A stretch of DNA of 64,000 nt from Clostridium_F caseinilyticum (GCF_046127645.1 NZ_CP175919.1); one strand, 5' to 3'; shown: positions 45,463 through 53,929, counted from the first letter of the stretch. Notes: generated by a model not told the origin, from the letters alone. Translations and numbers: made by a program.

Positions 45463-46164
45463 ATGAAATTAGATAGTTTTAAATTAAAAATTATAGCAAT
45501 GATACTTATGGTTTTAGATCATCTACCTAAAGCTTTTAATAATACTCCAATATGGTTTGGATGGCTTGGTAGATTGGTAGCTCCTATATTTTTCTTTTTT
45601 GTAGCAGAAGGATTTTTTCACACAAAAAGTAAAAGAAAATATTTAGGGAGGTTATTTGGATGGGGTGCAATTATGTTTTCAGGATCATCTATATTAAATT
45701 ATGCCCTACCAGGCAAGGAAATGTTGAGAAATAATATATTTTTATCATTAGGACTATCAGTTCTTTTGATGTGTATTATTGATTATACTAGAAAAAGTAA
45801 AAATTATAAGTTTGGTATCCCACTAGCTATTATAGTAGGTATATTAGCTTTATTTACAGAAGCCAGTTTTGATGGAGTATTAATGACTTTAGTTTTTTAC
45901 TTCTTTAGATATGATAAAATTAAATTATCTATTGGATACGTTTTTATTTCGTTGTTTGAGCTTATTATGGTTAGTGGTGAAGGATTAACTTATGTAAATT
46001 TATTTGTGTTAAATTACCAATGGTTAATGATTTTTGCTCTTCCACTTATTCTTATGTATGATGGTGAAAGAGGACTAAATAACAAATTTATAAAATACAT
46101 GTTTTATACTTTTTATCCTATACACTTATGGATAATTACTATAATATCTCATTTTTTAAAGTAA
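45463..46164 (+). CDS. TraX family membrane protein
   Basis: A 233-residue membrane protein of the TraX family, named after the F-plasmid pilin N-acetyltransferase; chromosomal clostridial homologues are of unknown role. It has about seven hydrophobic segments and the signature start LDSFKLKIIAMILMVLDHL, then GWLGRLVAPIFFFFVAEGFFHT, and ends FYTFYPIHLWIITIISHFL. The AGGAGG ribosome binding site is strong. Monocistronic with a hairpin after it. Confidence 0.92.
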   Translation: MKLDSFKLKIIAMILMVLDHLPKAFNNTPIWFGWLGRLVAPIFFFFVAEGFFHTKSKRKYLGRLFGWGAIMFSGSSILNYALPGKEMLRNNIFLSLGLSVLLMCIIDYTRKSKNYKFGIPLAIIVGILALFTEASFDGVLMTLVFYFFRYDKIKLSIGYVFISLFELIMVSGEGLTYVNLFVLNYQWLMIFALPLILMYDGERGLNNKFIKYMFYTFYPIHLWIITIISHFLK

Positions 46165-46190
46165 TATAAAAAAGGTTAATTATTTATACT

Positions 46191-46241
46191 ATATAATTGT
46201 AGATTTCACCTTTGATGGTTATTTAATATCTACAATTATAT
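46191..46241 (+). terminator. traX terminator
   Basis: ATATAATTGTAGAT (46191-46204) and ATCTACAATTATAT (46228-46241) form a 14-bp stem followed by T-rich sequence. Confidence 0.7.
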
Positions 46242-46252
46242 TTCTATTTCTC

Positions 46253-46426
46253 TTAAGTAGGTTTAATTTCTTTGAAATTCCCTTCTTCTTTGAAATATTC
46301 TGATAGTCTTTTCATAGTCAATATCTTATTGATATTTTTTAATAAAAGACAGATATTATTAAAAGCTAATCTATATAATAGACTAATAGTTATTGATTTT
46401 GGTTTAAATATATTTATGAAAGTGAG
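46253..46426 (-). pseudogene. Open C-terminal fragment of an unidentified protein
   Basis: A 57-codon stretch without a plausible start reads LTFINIFKPKSITISLLYRL near its beginning and ends MKRLSEYFKEEGNFKEIKPT before TAA. It looks like the tail of a longer protein, possibly a transposase, but no family is recognised. A 20-residue peptide starting at its internal Met is an alternative. The 46.43-46.58 kb stretch beyond it holds nothing recognisable. Confidence 0.3.
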
Positions 46427-46585
46427 TTAGATAATATAGATAAATATAAGTGTTTAATATATATTAATATTATATTAGAAAAAACTTTAAAAACTATTGT
46501 GGTTATATGAGTTTTTTCTGCATATAATGATAGTATAGATATATAATAAAAGCCTATACCAACCTAATTATCTTGTTACCTATTA

Positions 46586-46615
46586 TTGTACTGCATGGTA
46601 AAATTATGTTATACT
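46586..46615 (+). promoter_or_regulatory. Promoter of small-protein unit, copy 1
   Basis: TTGTAC (46586-46591), an 18-bp spacer and TATACT (46610-46615) preceded by TGT, an extended -10. The -10 region is conserved in copy 2. Confidence 0.6.
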
Positions 46616-46632
46616 ATAAAAAATTAAAATTT

Positions 46633-46713
46633 CGTAGGTGTGGATGGCTACGGTGGTTGAACGTTTTCCACCTTGGGCTATGAATAATGTTTTATTATAG
46701 CTTAAGGAGGTGG
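46633..46713 (+). promoter_or_regulatory. Structured leader that can mask the ribosome binding site, copy 1
   Basis: Stems seen: CGTAG/CTACG (46633-46652); GGTGG/CCACC (46652-46672); and GCTAT...ATAGC (46677-46701). CCACCT (46668-46673) can instead pair with AGGTGG (46708-46713), which is part of the Shine-Dalgarno AAGGAGGTGG. The two pairings are mutually exclusive, as in translational attenuators. Differences in copy 2 keep all these pairings. Confidence 0.5.
46644..46700 (+). CDS. Possible 18-aa leader peptide, copy 1
   Basis: ATG-initiated ORF inside the structured leader; the product is MATVVERFPPWAMNNVLL. Its ribosome binding site (AGGTG, 3 nt away) is poor. The first 13 residues are conserved in copy 2 except for one Glu/Val change, and both contain the Pro-Pro-Trp run, a type of sequence that can slow ribosomes. 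It may be a regulatory peptide, or a chance ORF over a conserved RNA. Confidence 0.35.
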   Translation: MATVVERFPPWAMNNVLL

Positions 46714-46721
46714 CATTGGAT

Positions 46722-46883
46722 ATGCTAGAACTTTTAATAAAAGGAATTTTTGTGATTTGTATTCTTAGTTTAATATTAAAGCACAATCTTTTTATTTCCA
46801 CTATAAAGATCAAGGTTAGATTTCTTGGTTTAGATATAGAAGTTGATAGCAAAGAGAAAAAGCACCCATCCTCCAAAGATTAG
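46722..46883 (+). CDS. 53-aa single-span membrane protein, copy 1
   Basis: A small protein with an N-terminal hydrophobic helix (about 2-24: LELLIKGIFVICILSLILK...) and a charged tail ending KEKKHPSSKD. The strong Shine-Dalgarno AAGGAGG lies 11 nt before this ATG; a TTG at 46716, 5 nt after it, would add two residues. Against copy 2 there are seven base changes: four silent and three conservative (Ile/Val twice, Leu/Ile), showing selection on this frame. Size and layout recall holin-like or type I toxins, but no family is recognised. The longer antisense ORF here has no convincing signals. Confidence 0.65.
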   Translation: MLELLIKGIFVICILSLILKHNLFISTIKIKVRFLGLDIEVDSKEKKHPSSKD

Positions 46884-46927
46884 TGCCCTTTCCCTTATTT
46901 AACATATTTATAAGTTAAAAATCCAAT

Positions 46928-47040
46928 AGCCCTAAAACATACCACTAAGGTGGTACGCAGCTTATACCAAATAATATATTTGGATTTCTGCCTAAAACGT
47001 TCTAGGATGGCTTAGTGTTCTCAGCACTAAGCCTTTTTTA
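46928..47040 (+). ncRNA. Structured 3' RNA ending in a terminator, copy 1
   Basis: AGCCCTA (46928-46934) can pair with TAG-GAT-GGCT (47003-47012), enclosing hairpins TACCAC/GTGGTA (46940-46955) and GCAG...CCAAAT/ATTTGG...CTGC (46957-46991). The terminator is GGCTTAGTG/CACTAAGCC (47009-47033) plus a T-run. The closing helix uses the same GGCT as the terminator stem, so the two folds exclude each other, a riboswitch-like layout. No gene lies downstream before copy 2, so it may be a 3' UTR or a small RNA. Confidence 0.45.
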
Positions 47041-47478
47041 GAATTTTAAAAAAACTTATTTAAAAAATTTTGTTCTTTAAAGTTATCTTATGAATTTACC
47101 TAGTATATATTATATCAAAAATCACATGAAAATAAACATAATAACTTAATTAATACAAATATTTTATCACCATAAATAGTATATTCATATAGAATACTTT
47201 CAGTACTACAAAAGTAAAAAAATACATTAATGATTTTTATTACTACCTTAATTTTTATTTATTATAAATATAAAAAATTATTACATAAATTTTAAAAAAC
47301 AATATTTTTTTAGTATATATTAGAATAAGAATTAATTTTAGAAAAAGAATTTAAAATACTAGAAGTTAGTACAATTGAAAAAAGAATTGCATTAAGCTTG
47401 ATTATTTGAATTTATTAATGCTTATATTGTTAAAAAATTATTTATTTTTTTACTTATGTCTATACTAATTGGTAAAAT

Positions 47479-47489
47479 TATGTTATACT
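47479..47489 (+). promoter_or_regulatory. Extended -10 promoter, copy 2
   Basis: TG-T-TATACT (47481-47489), identical to copy 1. No good -35 is seen at the expected distance, so it may rely on the extended -10. Confidence 0.5.
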
Positions 47490-47513
47490 GGAAAAGTAAA
47501 AAAATTCAAATTC

Positions 47514-47594
47514 CGTAGGTGTGGATGGCTACGGTGGTTGTACGTTTTCCGCCTTGGGCTATGGATGATTTTTCATTATAGCTTAAGGGGGTGG
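47514..47594 (+). promoter_or_regulatory. Structured leader, copy 2
   Basis: Same stems as copy 1. The GCTAT...ATAGC hairpin is at 47558-47582; one inner pair is G-C here and A-T in copy 1, a compensatory change. CCACC has become CCGCC, still able to pair with GGTGG or with the altered binding site AAGGGGGTGG through G-U pairs. Confidence 0.5.
47525..47581 (+). CDS. Possible 18-aa leader peptide, copy 2
   Basis: The ORF gives MATVVVRFPPWAMDDFSL, the same length as copy 1, with RFPPWAM kept and the last residues changed. The divergent end lies where the RNA hairpin shows compensatory change, so RNA structure may matter more than the peptide there. Confidence 0.35.
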   Translation: MATVVVRFPPWAMDDFSL

Positions 47595-47602
47595 TATTGG
47601 AT

Positions 47603-47764
47603 ATGCTAGAACTTTTGATAAAAGGAGTTTTTGTGGTTTGTATTATTAGCTTAATATTAAAGCACAATCTTTTTATTTCCACTATAAAAATCAAGGTTAG
47701 GTTTCTTGGTTTAGATATAGAAGTTGATAGCAAAGAGAAAAAGCACCCATCCTCCAAAGATTAG
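47603..47764 (+). CDS. 53-aa single-span membrane protein, copy 2
   Basis: Paralogue of the 46722-46883 product with three conservative substitutions in the membrane helix (LELLIKGVFVVCIISLILK) and an identical C-terminal 33 residues. The binding site is AAGGGGGTGG and an in-frame TTG at 47597 is an alternative start. Retention of both copies with purifying-type changes argues for function. Unknown family. Confidence 0.65.
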   Translation: MLELLIKGVFVVCIISLILKHNLFISTIKIKVRFLGLDIEVDSKEKKHPSSKD

Positions 47765-47807
47765 TGCCTTTTCCTTGTTTAACATATTTATAAGTTAAAA
47801 ATCCAAT

Positions 47808-47925
47808 AGCCCTAAAACATATCACTAAATTAGTGGGCAGCTAAACCAAAAGGTATTTGGTTTCTGCTTAAAAACGTTCTAGGAATGGCTTAGTGTTCTC
47901 AGCACTAAGCCTTTTCTATTTAGGA
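47808..47925 (+). ncRNA. Structured 3' RNA ending in a terminator, copy 2
   Basis: Same order as copy 1: AGCCCTA (47808-47814), a hairpin CACTAA/TTAGTG replacing TACCAC/GTGGTA, GCAG...AACCAAA/TTTGGTT...CTGC, then the identical terminator stem GGCTTAGTG/CACTAAGCC (47887-47911). Hairpin sequences differ but pairing is kept, supporting a conserved RNA. Confidence 0.45.
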
Positions 47926-48409
47926 TTTTTAAAAGCTTAAATAGAAAAGTATATAATATAAATATTTTATAACCATAAATATTATATTCAAATTCAATAC
48001 TTTTAGTACTATAAAAATTTAAAATACATTGTACATAAATTTTATTTGCTTTAAAACCAAGATAATTATTACATAAATTAAAAAATGTAATAAATTTTAT
48101 ATATCTTATTTCTTTAAATATATAATTAATTTATATATCTATATTAATTATATTTTATAAATATAATTGTATACTGTTATTATATGATATTAATGGTATT
48201 TTTTCAATAAAATTATTCTTAATACAAATAAATTATACATTAATATATGCTTTACTACAAATTTATATAATTAGTTTATGTAAAAATAATTGTAATATGA
48301 TAAATATATATTTTTTTGTTCAAAATAATTTTTATTTTTTATATAAAATAGAAATTATAATACCATGAAATAGATATCAAAAATCAGCATTTTTAATAAA
48401 TTTGACATA

Positions 48410-49966
48410 TTAAACAATTTTAGTTGTCCAGCTCTCACAATTCCAAGTTTCTGTTACTATATCTTCATAAAATTCTTTTTCGTGGCAAACTAATAGTATA
48501 GAGCCTTTATATTCTTTTAATGCTCTTTTTAATTCTTCTTTTGCTTCTACATCTAAGTGATTAGTAGGTTCGTCTAGTATTAGTATATTAGTTTCTCTAT
48601 TTAGAATTTTACAAAGTCTTACTTTTGCTGCTTCTCCACCAGATAATACTACTATTTTAGATTCTAATTGTTTAGTTGTTAATCCGCATTTTGCAAGGGC
48701 TGATCTTATTTCATATTGAGTAAATACAGGGAACTCTTTCCATACTTCTTCTATACAGGTATTATAATTAGATTCCCTTTCTTCTTGTTCAAAATATCCT
48801 ATGTATTGATAATCTCCTAGGGTAGCTTCCCCTTCTAATGGTTTTATGCTTCCTAATAAACTTTTTAATAATGTAGTTTTTCCAAGACCGTTTGCTCCTA
48901 CTAAGGCTATCTTTTGGCCTCTTTCCATTTTTATATTTAAAGGTTTTGTTAAAGGTGAGTCATAACCTATAACTAAATCTTTAGTTTCAAATATAACTTT
49001 TCCAGAGGCTCTAGCTTGTTTAAAATTAAATTCTGGCTTTGGCTTTTCCTTTGTTAATTCTATTTTATCTATTTTGTCTAATTGCTTTTGCCTAGATCTT
49101 GCCATACCAACTGTAGCAACTCTTGCTTTGTTTCTTGCTATAAAATCTTCTAATTTTGATATTTCTGCTTGTTGTCTTTCATAAGCTACTTCTAGTCTTT
49201 TTTTATTTTCTTCATATATTCTTCTAAATTCATAATAATCTCCTACATAACGAGTGAGCCTTTTATTTTCTACATGATAAATTAAATTTATTACTTCATT
49301 TAAAAATGGTATATCATGGGATATCAAAATAAAAGCATTTTCATAGTTTTTAAGATAATTTTTAAGCCATGCTATATGATCTTCATCTAAATAATTTGTA
49401 GGCTCATCTAAAAGTAATATATCTGGATTTTCTAAAAGAAGTTTTGCTAAAAGTATTTTTGTTCTTTGTCCTCCTGATAAATCTGATACATCCTTATCTA
49501 AACCTATATCAGCAATACCAAGGCCTCTTGCTACCTCTTCTATTTTAGCATCTATTATATAAAAGTCATTATTGTCTAACATATCTTGTATAGTAGCTGT
49601 TCTATTTAACATTTTTTCCATTTCTTCTTGGGATACATCCCCCATTTTCATATATAAATCATTCATTTCTTTTTCTAGATTAAATAGATAATCAAAAGCT
49701 TCTCTTAAAACCTCTCTAATGGATTTTCCTTTTGTAAGATTAGCATGCTGATCCATATATCCTACTCTAACGTCTTTTGACCATTGAATTTTACCCTCGT
49801 CTGGCATCAGCTTTCCTGTTATTATATTCATAAATGTAGACTTACCTTCTCCATTAGCTCCAATAAGTCCTACATGTTCTCCTTTTAAAAGTCTAAAGGA
49901 TACTTCCTCAAAAATAGCTCTGTCTCCAAATCCATGACTAATATCCTTAACTGTTAGTATACTCAT
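48410..49966 (-). CDS. ABC-F family ATPase (YbiT/YkpA-like)
   Basis: A 518-residue protein with two ABC ATPase domains and no membrane segment, the ABC-F class that acts on ribosomes. Walker A motifs are GANGEGKSTFM and GANGLGKTTLL; signatures are DLSGGQRTKILLAKLLL and VLSGGEAAKVRLCKIL; Walker B regions are ILLLDEPTNYLD and ILILDEPTNHLD. The basic linker (about 240-310) between the domains fits the YbiT/YkpA subgroup rather than a proven resistance protein. A housekeeping translation factor is likely, but drug protection cannot be excluded. Good ribosome binding site (AGGAGG). Confidence 0.93.
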   Translation of the reverse strand: MSILTVKDISHGFGDRAIFEEVSFRLLKGEHVGLIGANGEGKSTFMNIITGKLMPDEGKIQWSKDVRVGYMDQHANLTKGKSIREVLREAFDYLFNLEKEMNDLYMKMGDVSQEEMEKMLNRTATIQDMLDNNDFYIIDAKIEEVARGLGIADIGLDKDVSDLSGGQRTKILLAKLLLENPDILLLDEPTNYLDEDHIAWLKNYLKNYENAFILISHDIPFLNEVINLIYHVENKRLTRYVGDYYEFRRIYEENKKRLEVAYERQQAEISKLEDFIARNKARVATVGMARSRQKQLDKIDKIELTKEKPKPEFNFKQARASGKVIFETKDLVIGYDSPLTKPLNIKMERGQKIALVGANGLGKTTLLKSLLGSIKPLEGEATLGDYQYIGYFEQEERESNYNTCIEEVWKEFPVFTQYEIRSALAKCGLTTKQLESKIVVLSGGEAAKVRLCKILNRETNILILDEPTNHLDVEAKEELKRALKEYKGSILLVCHEKEFYEDIVTETWNCESWTTKIV

Positions 49967-50086
49967 ATGTAAAAATCCTCCTGAAAATATAATCTAAAAT
50001 AAACTTTAATTTATAAATAAAGCCTTGTCAATAATTTATTAAAAATATAAATTTAAATTTTTTTATAAATATATTGAAAAATAAAA

Positions 50087-50144
50087 ATAAGAGAGCCAAT
50101 ATATTTAAATAAGGGGTAAACAATGATTAAAAAGGCTCTCTTAT
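50087..50144 (-). terminator. Terminator of the hydCBA operon (large loop)
   Basis: ATAAGAGAGCC and GGCTCTCTTAT make an 11-bp stem with a 36-nt loop; T-rich sequence follows on the minus strand. It lies about 125 bp after the hydA stop. The rest of the 49.97-50.27 kb gap shows nothing else. Confidence 0.7.
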
Positions 50145-50269
50145 AATTTATATTATAAAATTTTGATATAGGTTTTATAGTTTTATGAAATCAATTTAAA
50201 TTATCTGTATTTTAAAACTATAGTATTATTATTAGTTTTATTTAAATTACATTTATATAGTTTTTTACA

Positions 50270-52003
50270 CTATCTAACTCTATATTTAGTATGAAGAAGT
50301 TCATGAGCTTTTTCACCATAAGGCTCTCCTAAATATTCTTCATAAAGCTTCTTTATATATGGGTTTTCGTGGGATTTTCTTATTTGCTTATTTCTATCTT
50401 CTTTATATAGGGATTCTGTTCTTTTTTTCAATATACTTGTATTACCATAAATATAAGGTTGACCACCACCATCTACACATCCTGAGGGACAAGCCATGAT
50501 TTCTATCATATGATATTTAGATTTTCCATCTCTTATATCATTTAAGAGTTTTCTAGCATTGCCTAATCCACTAGCTATGGCTACTTTAACTTCTGTATCT
50601 TTTATGTTTATTGTAGCTTCTCTTATGCCCTCTTCACCGCGGACACCTATAAACTCTACATCTTTTAAGGTATCTTTAGTAACCCATTCATAGGCAGTTC
50701 TTAAAGCTGCTTCCATAACACCACCGGTAGTTCCGAAAATTACTGAAGCTCCTGTAGATTCACCTAATGGATTATCAAACTCTTCTTCTTGTAGTGAATT
50801 AAAATCTATACCTGCTTCTATTATCATTTTAGCCAATTCTCTTGTACTTATAACAATATCAACATCAGGGATTCCATTTCTTTTCATTTCTTCTCTTTTT
50901 GCTTCATACTTTTTAGCAAGACAAGGCATTACAGATACTACTATAATATCTTTAGGGTCTATTTCCATTTTTATAGCTAAATAACTTTTAGCTATAGCTC
51001 CAAACATTTGTTGAGGTGATTTACAACTAGATGGTATATCCATCAAATCATTAAAGTTGTGTTCAAAAAATTTTATCCATCCTGGACAGCAACTTGTAAG
51101 CATAGGAAGTGTTCCACCATGTTCTAATCTATGAATAAATTCTGAAGCTTCTTCCATAATAGTTAAGTCTGCTGCAAAATCTGTATCAAAAACTTTATCA
51201 AAACCTAATTGACGAAGGGCTGCTACCATTTTTCCAGTAACAGCTGTTCCAGGTTCTAATCCAAACTCTTCACCTAAAGCAGCTCTAATAGCTGGAGCAG
51301 TTTGTACAATAACAACTTTATCCTTTTGTGATATTGCATCCCAAACTTTACTTGTGTTATTAACTTCTGTTAAAGCACCAGTTGGACAGACAGAAACACA
51401 TTGTCCACAGAAGGTACAATTAGTATTTTTTATAGCTTCGGAAAAGGCTGGAGCTACTACAGTTTCAAAACCTCTTCCTATAGCAGATAGAGTTCCTACC
51501 GTTTGAACTTCATTACACATAGCTATACATCTTCTACAAAGTATACATTTATCCATATCTCTAACTATGGAATAACTAGAAATATCTAAAGGATACATGG
51601 ATATTTCACCTTGATATTTCATTTCTCTTATTCCCATATCTGCAGCTAATTTTTGCAGTTCACACTTTGTATTTTTCTCGCAAAGTAAGCAATCTTTTGG
51701 ATGATCAGATAAAAGCAATTCTATTATGGCTCTTCTAGATTTTATAGCTCTTATGGAATTAGTTCTTACTACCATTCCTTCCCCTACAGGGGTACAACAG
51801 GCTGGTGCTAAATTTTTTCTTCCTTCTATTTCTACTACACAAACCCTACAGGAACCAGGTTTGTTTTCTGTTTTATTATCATTAAGATGAAAATTACATA
51901 GAGTTGGTATATTTATATTTAAAAGTTTGGCTGCATCTAATATGCTAGTTCCATTTTCTACTTTAACTTCTTTACCATTTATATTTAAACTTACTAAACT
52001 CAT
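50270..52003 (-). CDS. hydA: [FeFe] hydrogenase catalytic subunit HydA (bifurcating type)
   Basis: A 577-residue catalytic hydrogenase. The N-terminal [2Fe-2S] domain (CNFHLND...CRVC...CCTPV), the His-containing [4Fe-4S] motif (DHPKDCLLCEKNTKC) and two ferredoxin-type clusters (CILCRRCIAMC and CTFCGQCVSVC) lead to the H-cluster domain. That has full active motifs TSCCPGW, MPCLAKK and MACPSGCVDGGGQP, including the proton-relay Cys, in contrast to the two sensory homologues upstream. With HydB and HydC it should couple NADH and ferredoxin oxidation to H2 formation. ATG 52003 is preferred to a GTG 9 nt earlier inside the binding site GAGGTG. Confidence 0.96.
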   Translation of the reverse strand: MSLVSLNINGKEVKVENGTSILDAAKLLNINIPTLCNFHLNDNKTENKPGSCRVCVVEIEGRKNLAPACCTPVGEGMVVRTNSIRAIKSRRAIIELLLSDHPKDCLLCEKNTKCELQKLAADMGIREMKYQGEISMYPLDISSYSIVRDMDKCILCRRCIAMCNEVQTVGTLSAIGRGFETVVAPAFSEAIKNTNCTFCGQCVSVCPTGALTEVNNTSKVWDAISQKDKVVIVQTAPAIRAALGEEFGLEPGTAVTGKMVAALRQLGFDKVFDTDFAADLTIMEEASEFIHRLEHGGTLPMLTSCCPGWIKFFEHNFNDLMDIPSSCKSPQQMFGAIAKSYLAIKMEIDPKDIIVVSVMPCLAKKYEAKREEMKRNGIPDVDIVISTRELAKMIIEAGIDFNSLQEEEFDNPLGESTGASVIFGTTGGVMEAALRTAYEWVTKDTLKDVEFIGVRGEEGIREATINIKDTEVKVAIASGLGNARKLLNDIRDGKSKYHMIEIMACPSGCVDGGGQPYIYGNTSILKKRTESLYKEDRNKQIRKSHENPYIKKLYEEYLGEPYGEKAHELLHTKYRVR

Positions 52004-52022
52004 TTTATTCACCTCTTTCTTC

Positions 52023-53918
52023 CTACTTCTTTATAATAGCACCAACTGGACAGGCACTATAACAGTTTCCACATTTAATACATTTATCTTGATTTATAAA
52101 ATGTTTTTCTTTAACTTTTCCTATTATACAAGATACTGGACATCCTTTTGCACATTTAGTACATCCAATGCATTTATCAGTAACTTCATAATGAAGTAAG
52201 TTTTTACAGGTACCTGATGGACATCTTTTTTCATTAACATGAGCTTCGTATTCATCCATAAAATATCTCATAGTACTTAATACTGGATTTGGTGCAGTTT
52301 GTCCTAACCCACACAAGGATGTATCCTTTATGATTTGTGCTAACTCATCTAATTTATTTAAATCTTCTTCTGAACCTTTTCCATTGGTTATCTTTATTAA
52401 GGTTTCTAAAAGTCGTTTATTGCCAACTCTACAAGGGGTACATTTACCACAGGATTCATCTACTGTAAACTCAAGGTAGAATTTTGCTATGTCTACCATA
52501 CAATTATCTTCATCCATAACAATCATTCCGCCAGATCCCATCATAGAACCAATAGAGGTTAATGATTCATAGTCTATAGGAATGTCTAAAAGTGAAGCTG
52601 GAATACATCCACCAGAAGGTCCGCCTGTTTGAACAGCTTTGAATTTTTTACCGTTTTTTATACCGCCGCCTATATCGTATATTATTTCTCTTAAAGTAGT
52701 GCCCATAGGGACTTCTACTAAGCCTACATTATTTATCTTTCCTGCTAGAGCAAAAACTTTTGTACCATTGGATTTTTCTGTACCTATAGATCTATACCAA
52801 TCTGCTCCATTATTTATTATGGCAGGTATATTTGCTAAAGTTTCTACATTATTTACTACTGTTGGCTTATTCCAAAGACCAGATTCTGCTGGGAATGGTG
52901 GCTTATAGGTAGGTTCTCCCCTTTCTCCTTCTATAGAGTGTATTAATGCAGTTTCTTCACCACATACAAAGGCTCCTGCACCATATTTTATTTCTATATT
53001 AAAATTAAAATCTGTATTTAAAATAGTTTCTCCTAAAAGACCGTATTCTTTAGCTTGATCCATAGCTATTTTTAATCTATTAACAGCTAAAGGATACTCT
53101 GCTCTTATATATATACGACCTTCTGATGCTCCTATAGCATATCCAGCTATAGCCATGGCTTCAATTATGCTATGAGGATCTCCTTCTAATATAGAACGAT
53201 CCATAAAAGCACCTGGATCACCTTCATCTGCATTACAGATTATATATTTAACATCACTATCATACATTTTACCAAAGCCCCATTTTTTGCCTGTAGGAAA
53301 GCCACCACCGCCTCTTCCTCTAAGACCTGAGTTAGTTATTAATTTTATTAATTCATCAGGGGTCATTTCACTTAAAACTTTTCCTAAAGCTAAATATCCT
53401 TCTGATCCTATACTTTCTTTTATATCCTCTGGATTTATAAGACCACAATTTCTAAGTGCAATTCTCTTTTGTTTCTTGTAAAAGGACATTTCATCTTGTC
53501 TTTTTACTTTTTCTTTAAGGGTTGGTTCTTCATAAAGCAATCGCTGTACTACTTCACCTTTTAATAAATGTTTTTCTGCTATTTCCTTAGCATCTTCTGG
53601 TTTTACTTTAACATAAAAAACATTATCAGGATTTATTTTAACTATAGGTCCTTTTTCACAAAATCCAAAACATCCTGTTATAGAAACCTTTACTTCATCT
53701 TGGATTCCTAATTTGTTTATTTCTGCGTTTAAATTTTCTACGATTTTGTCACTATCAGCTGATTTACATCCAGTACCACCACAAACCAATATAAGTCTTT
53801 CACATTTTTTATTTTCTACTGCTGTTTCTTCTTCATGAGTGGTATGTCTACTTTTAAGTAAATCTTTATAGTTTTCATAATAGCTTTTTAATTCTTTATA
53901 AGAGTTAATTTTATCCAT
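52023..53918 (-). CDS. hydB: Bifurcating hydrogenase subunit HydB (NuoF-like)
   Basis: A 631-residue diaphorase subunit. A thioredoxin-like [2Fe-2S] domain lies at about 40-120 (CGGTGCKSAD...CFGFCEKGP). The NuoF core has the FMN/NADH motifs GLRGRGGGGFPTGKKWG and CNADEGDPGAFMDRSILEG, then the [4Fe-4S] motif ESCGKCTPCRVG. The C-terminus adds two ferredoxin clusters (CIGCTKCAKGC and CIKCGNCYSAC). The middle gene of hydC-hydB-hydA, with short gaps, so one mRNA. The NAD(H)- and ferredoxin-interacting part of the bifurcating complex. Confidence 0.96.
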   Translation of the reverse strand: MDKINSYKELKSYYENYKDLLKSRHTTHEEETAVENKKCERLILVCGGTGCKSADSDKIVENLNAEINKLGIQDEVKVSITGCFGFCEKGPIVKINPDNVFYVKVKPEDAKEIAEKHLLKGEVVQRLLYEEPTLKEKVKRQDEMSFYKKQKRIALRNCGLINPEDIKESIGSEGYLALGKVLSEMTPDELIKLITNSGLRGRGGGGFPTGKKWGFGKMYDSDVKYIICNADEGDPGAFMDRSILEGDPHSIIEAMAIAGYAIGASEGRIYIRAEYPLAVNRLKIAMDQAKEYGLLGETILNTDFNFNIEIKYGAGAFVCGEETALIHSIEGERGEPTYKPPFPAESGLWNKPTVVNNVETLANIPAIINNGADWYRSIGTEKSNGTKVFALAGKINNVGLVEVPMGTTLREIIYDIGGGIKNGKKFKAVQTGGPSGGCIPASLLDIPIDYESLTSIGSMMGSGGMIVMDEDNCMVDIAKFYLEFTVDESCGKCTPCRVGNKRLLETLIKITNGKGSEEDLNKLDELAQIIKDTSLCGLGQTAPNPVLSTMRYFMDEYEAHVNEKRCPSGTCKNLLHYEVTDKCIGCTKCAKGCPVSCIIGKVKEKHFINQDKCIKCGNCYSACPVGAIIKK

Positions 53919-53929
53919 AAATACCCCTC

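Larger units (their letters stand above)
46594..48033 (+). repeat. Tandem duplication of a ~0.6-0.9 kb small-protein/RNA unit
   Basis: The segment 46594-47228 recurs at 47469-48033, at about 880-bp spacing. Similarity starts at TGGTAAAATTATGTTATACT, covers the leader, the 53-codon ORF and the 3' RNA, and runs on into AT-rich sequence after the terminators (TATTTTAT-ACCATAAATA block). Gene-free stretches 47041-47460 and 47926-48409 otherwise show nothing recognisable. Confidence 0.85.

Noticed and set aside
46644..46700. Treating the 18-aa leader peptide as a firm gene
   Set aside because: Weak ribosome binding site and a tail that varies with RNA pairing; kept as a low-confidence feature only.
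46604..46876. 90-aa minus-strand ORF (and its partner at 47506-47757) starting MEDGCFF
   Set aside because: It is antisense to the 53-codon plus-strand ORF. Its start abuts GGAGG with no spacer. Differences between copies change residues non-conservatively in this frame but are silent or conservative in the plus frame; promoter and terminator are also on the plus strand.
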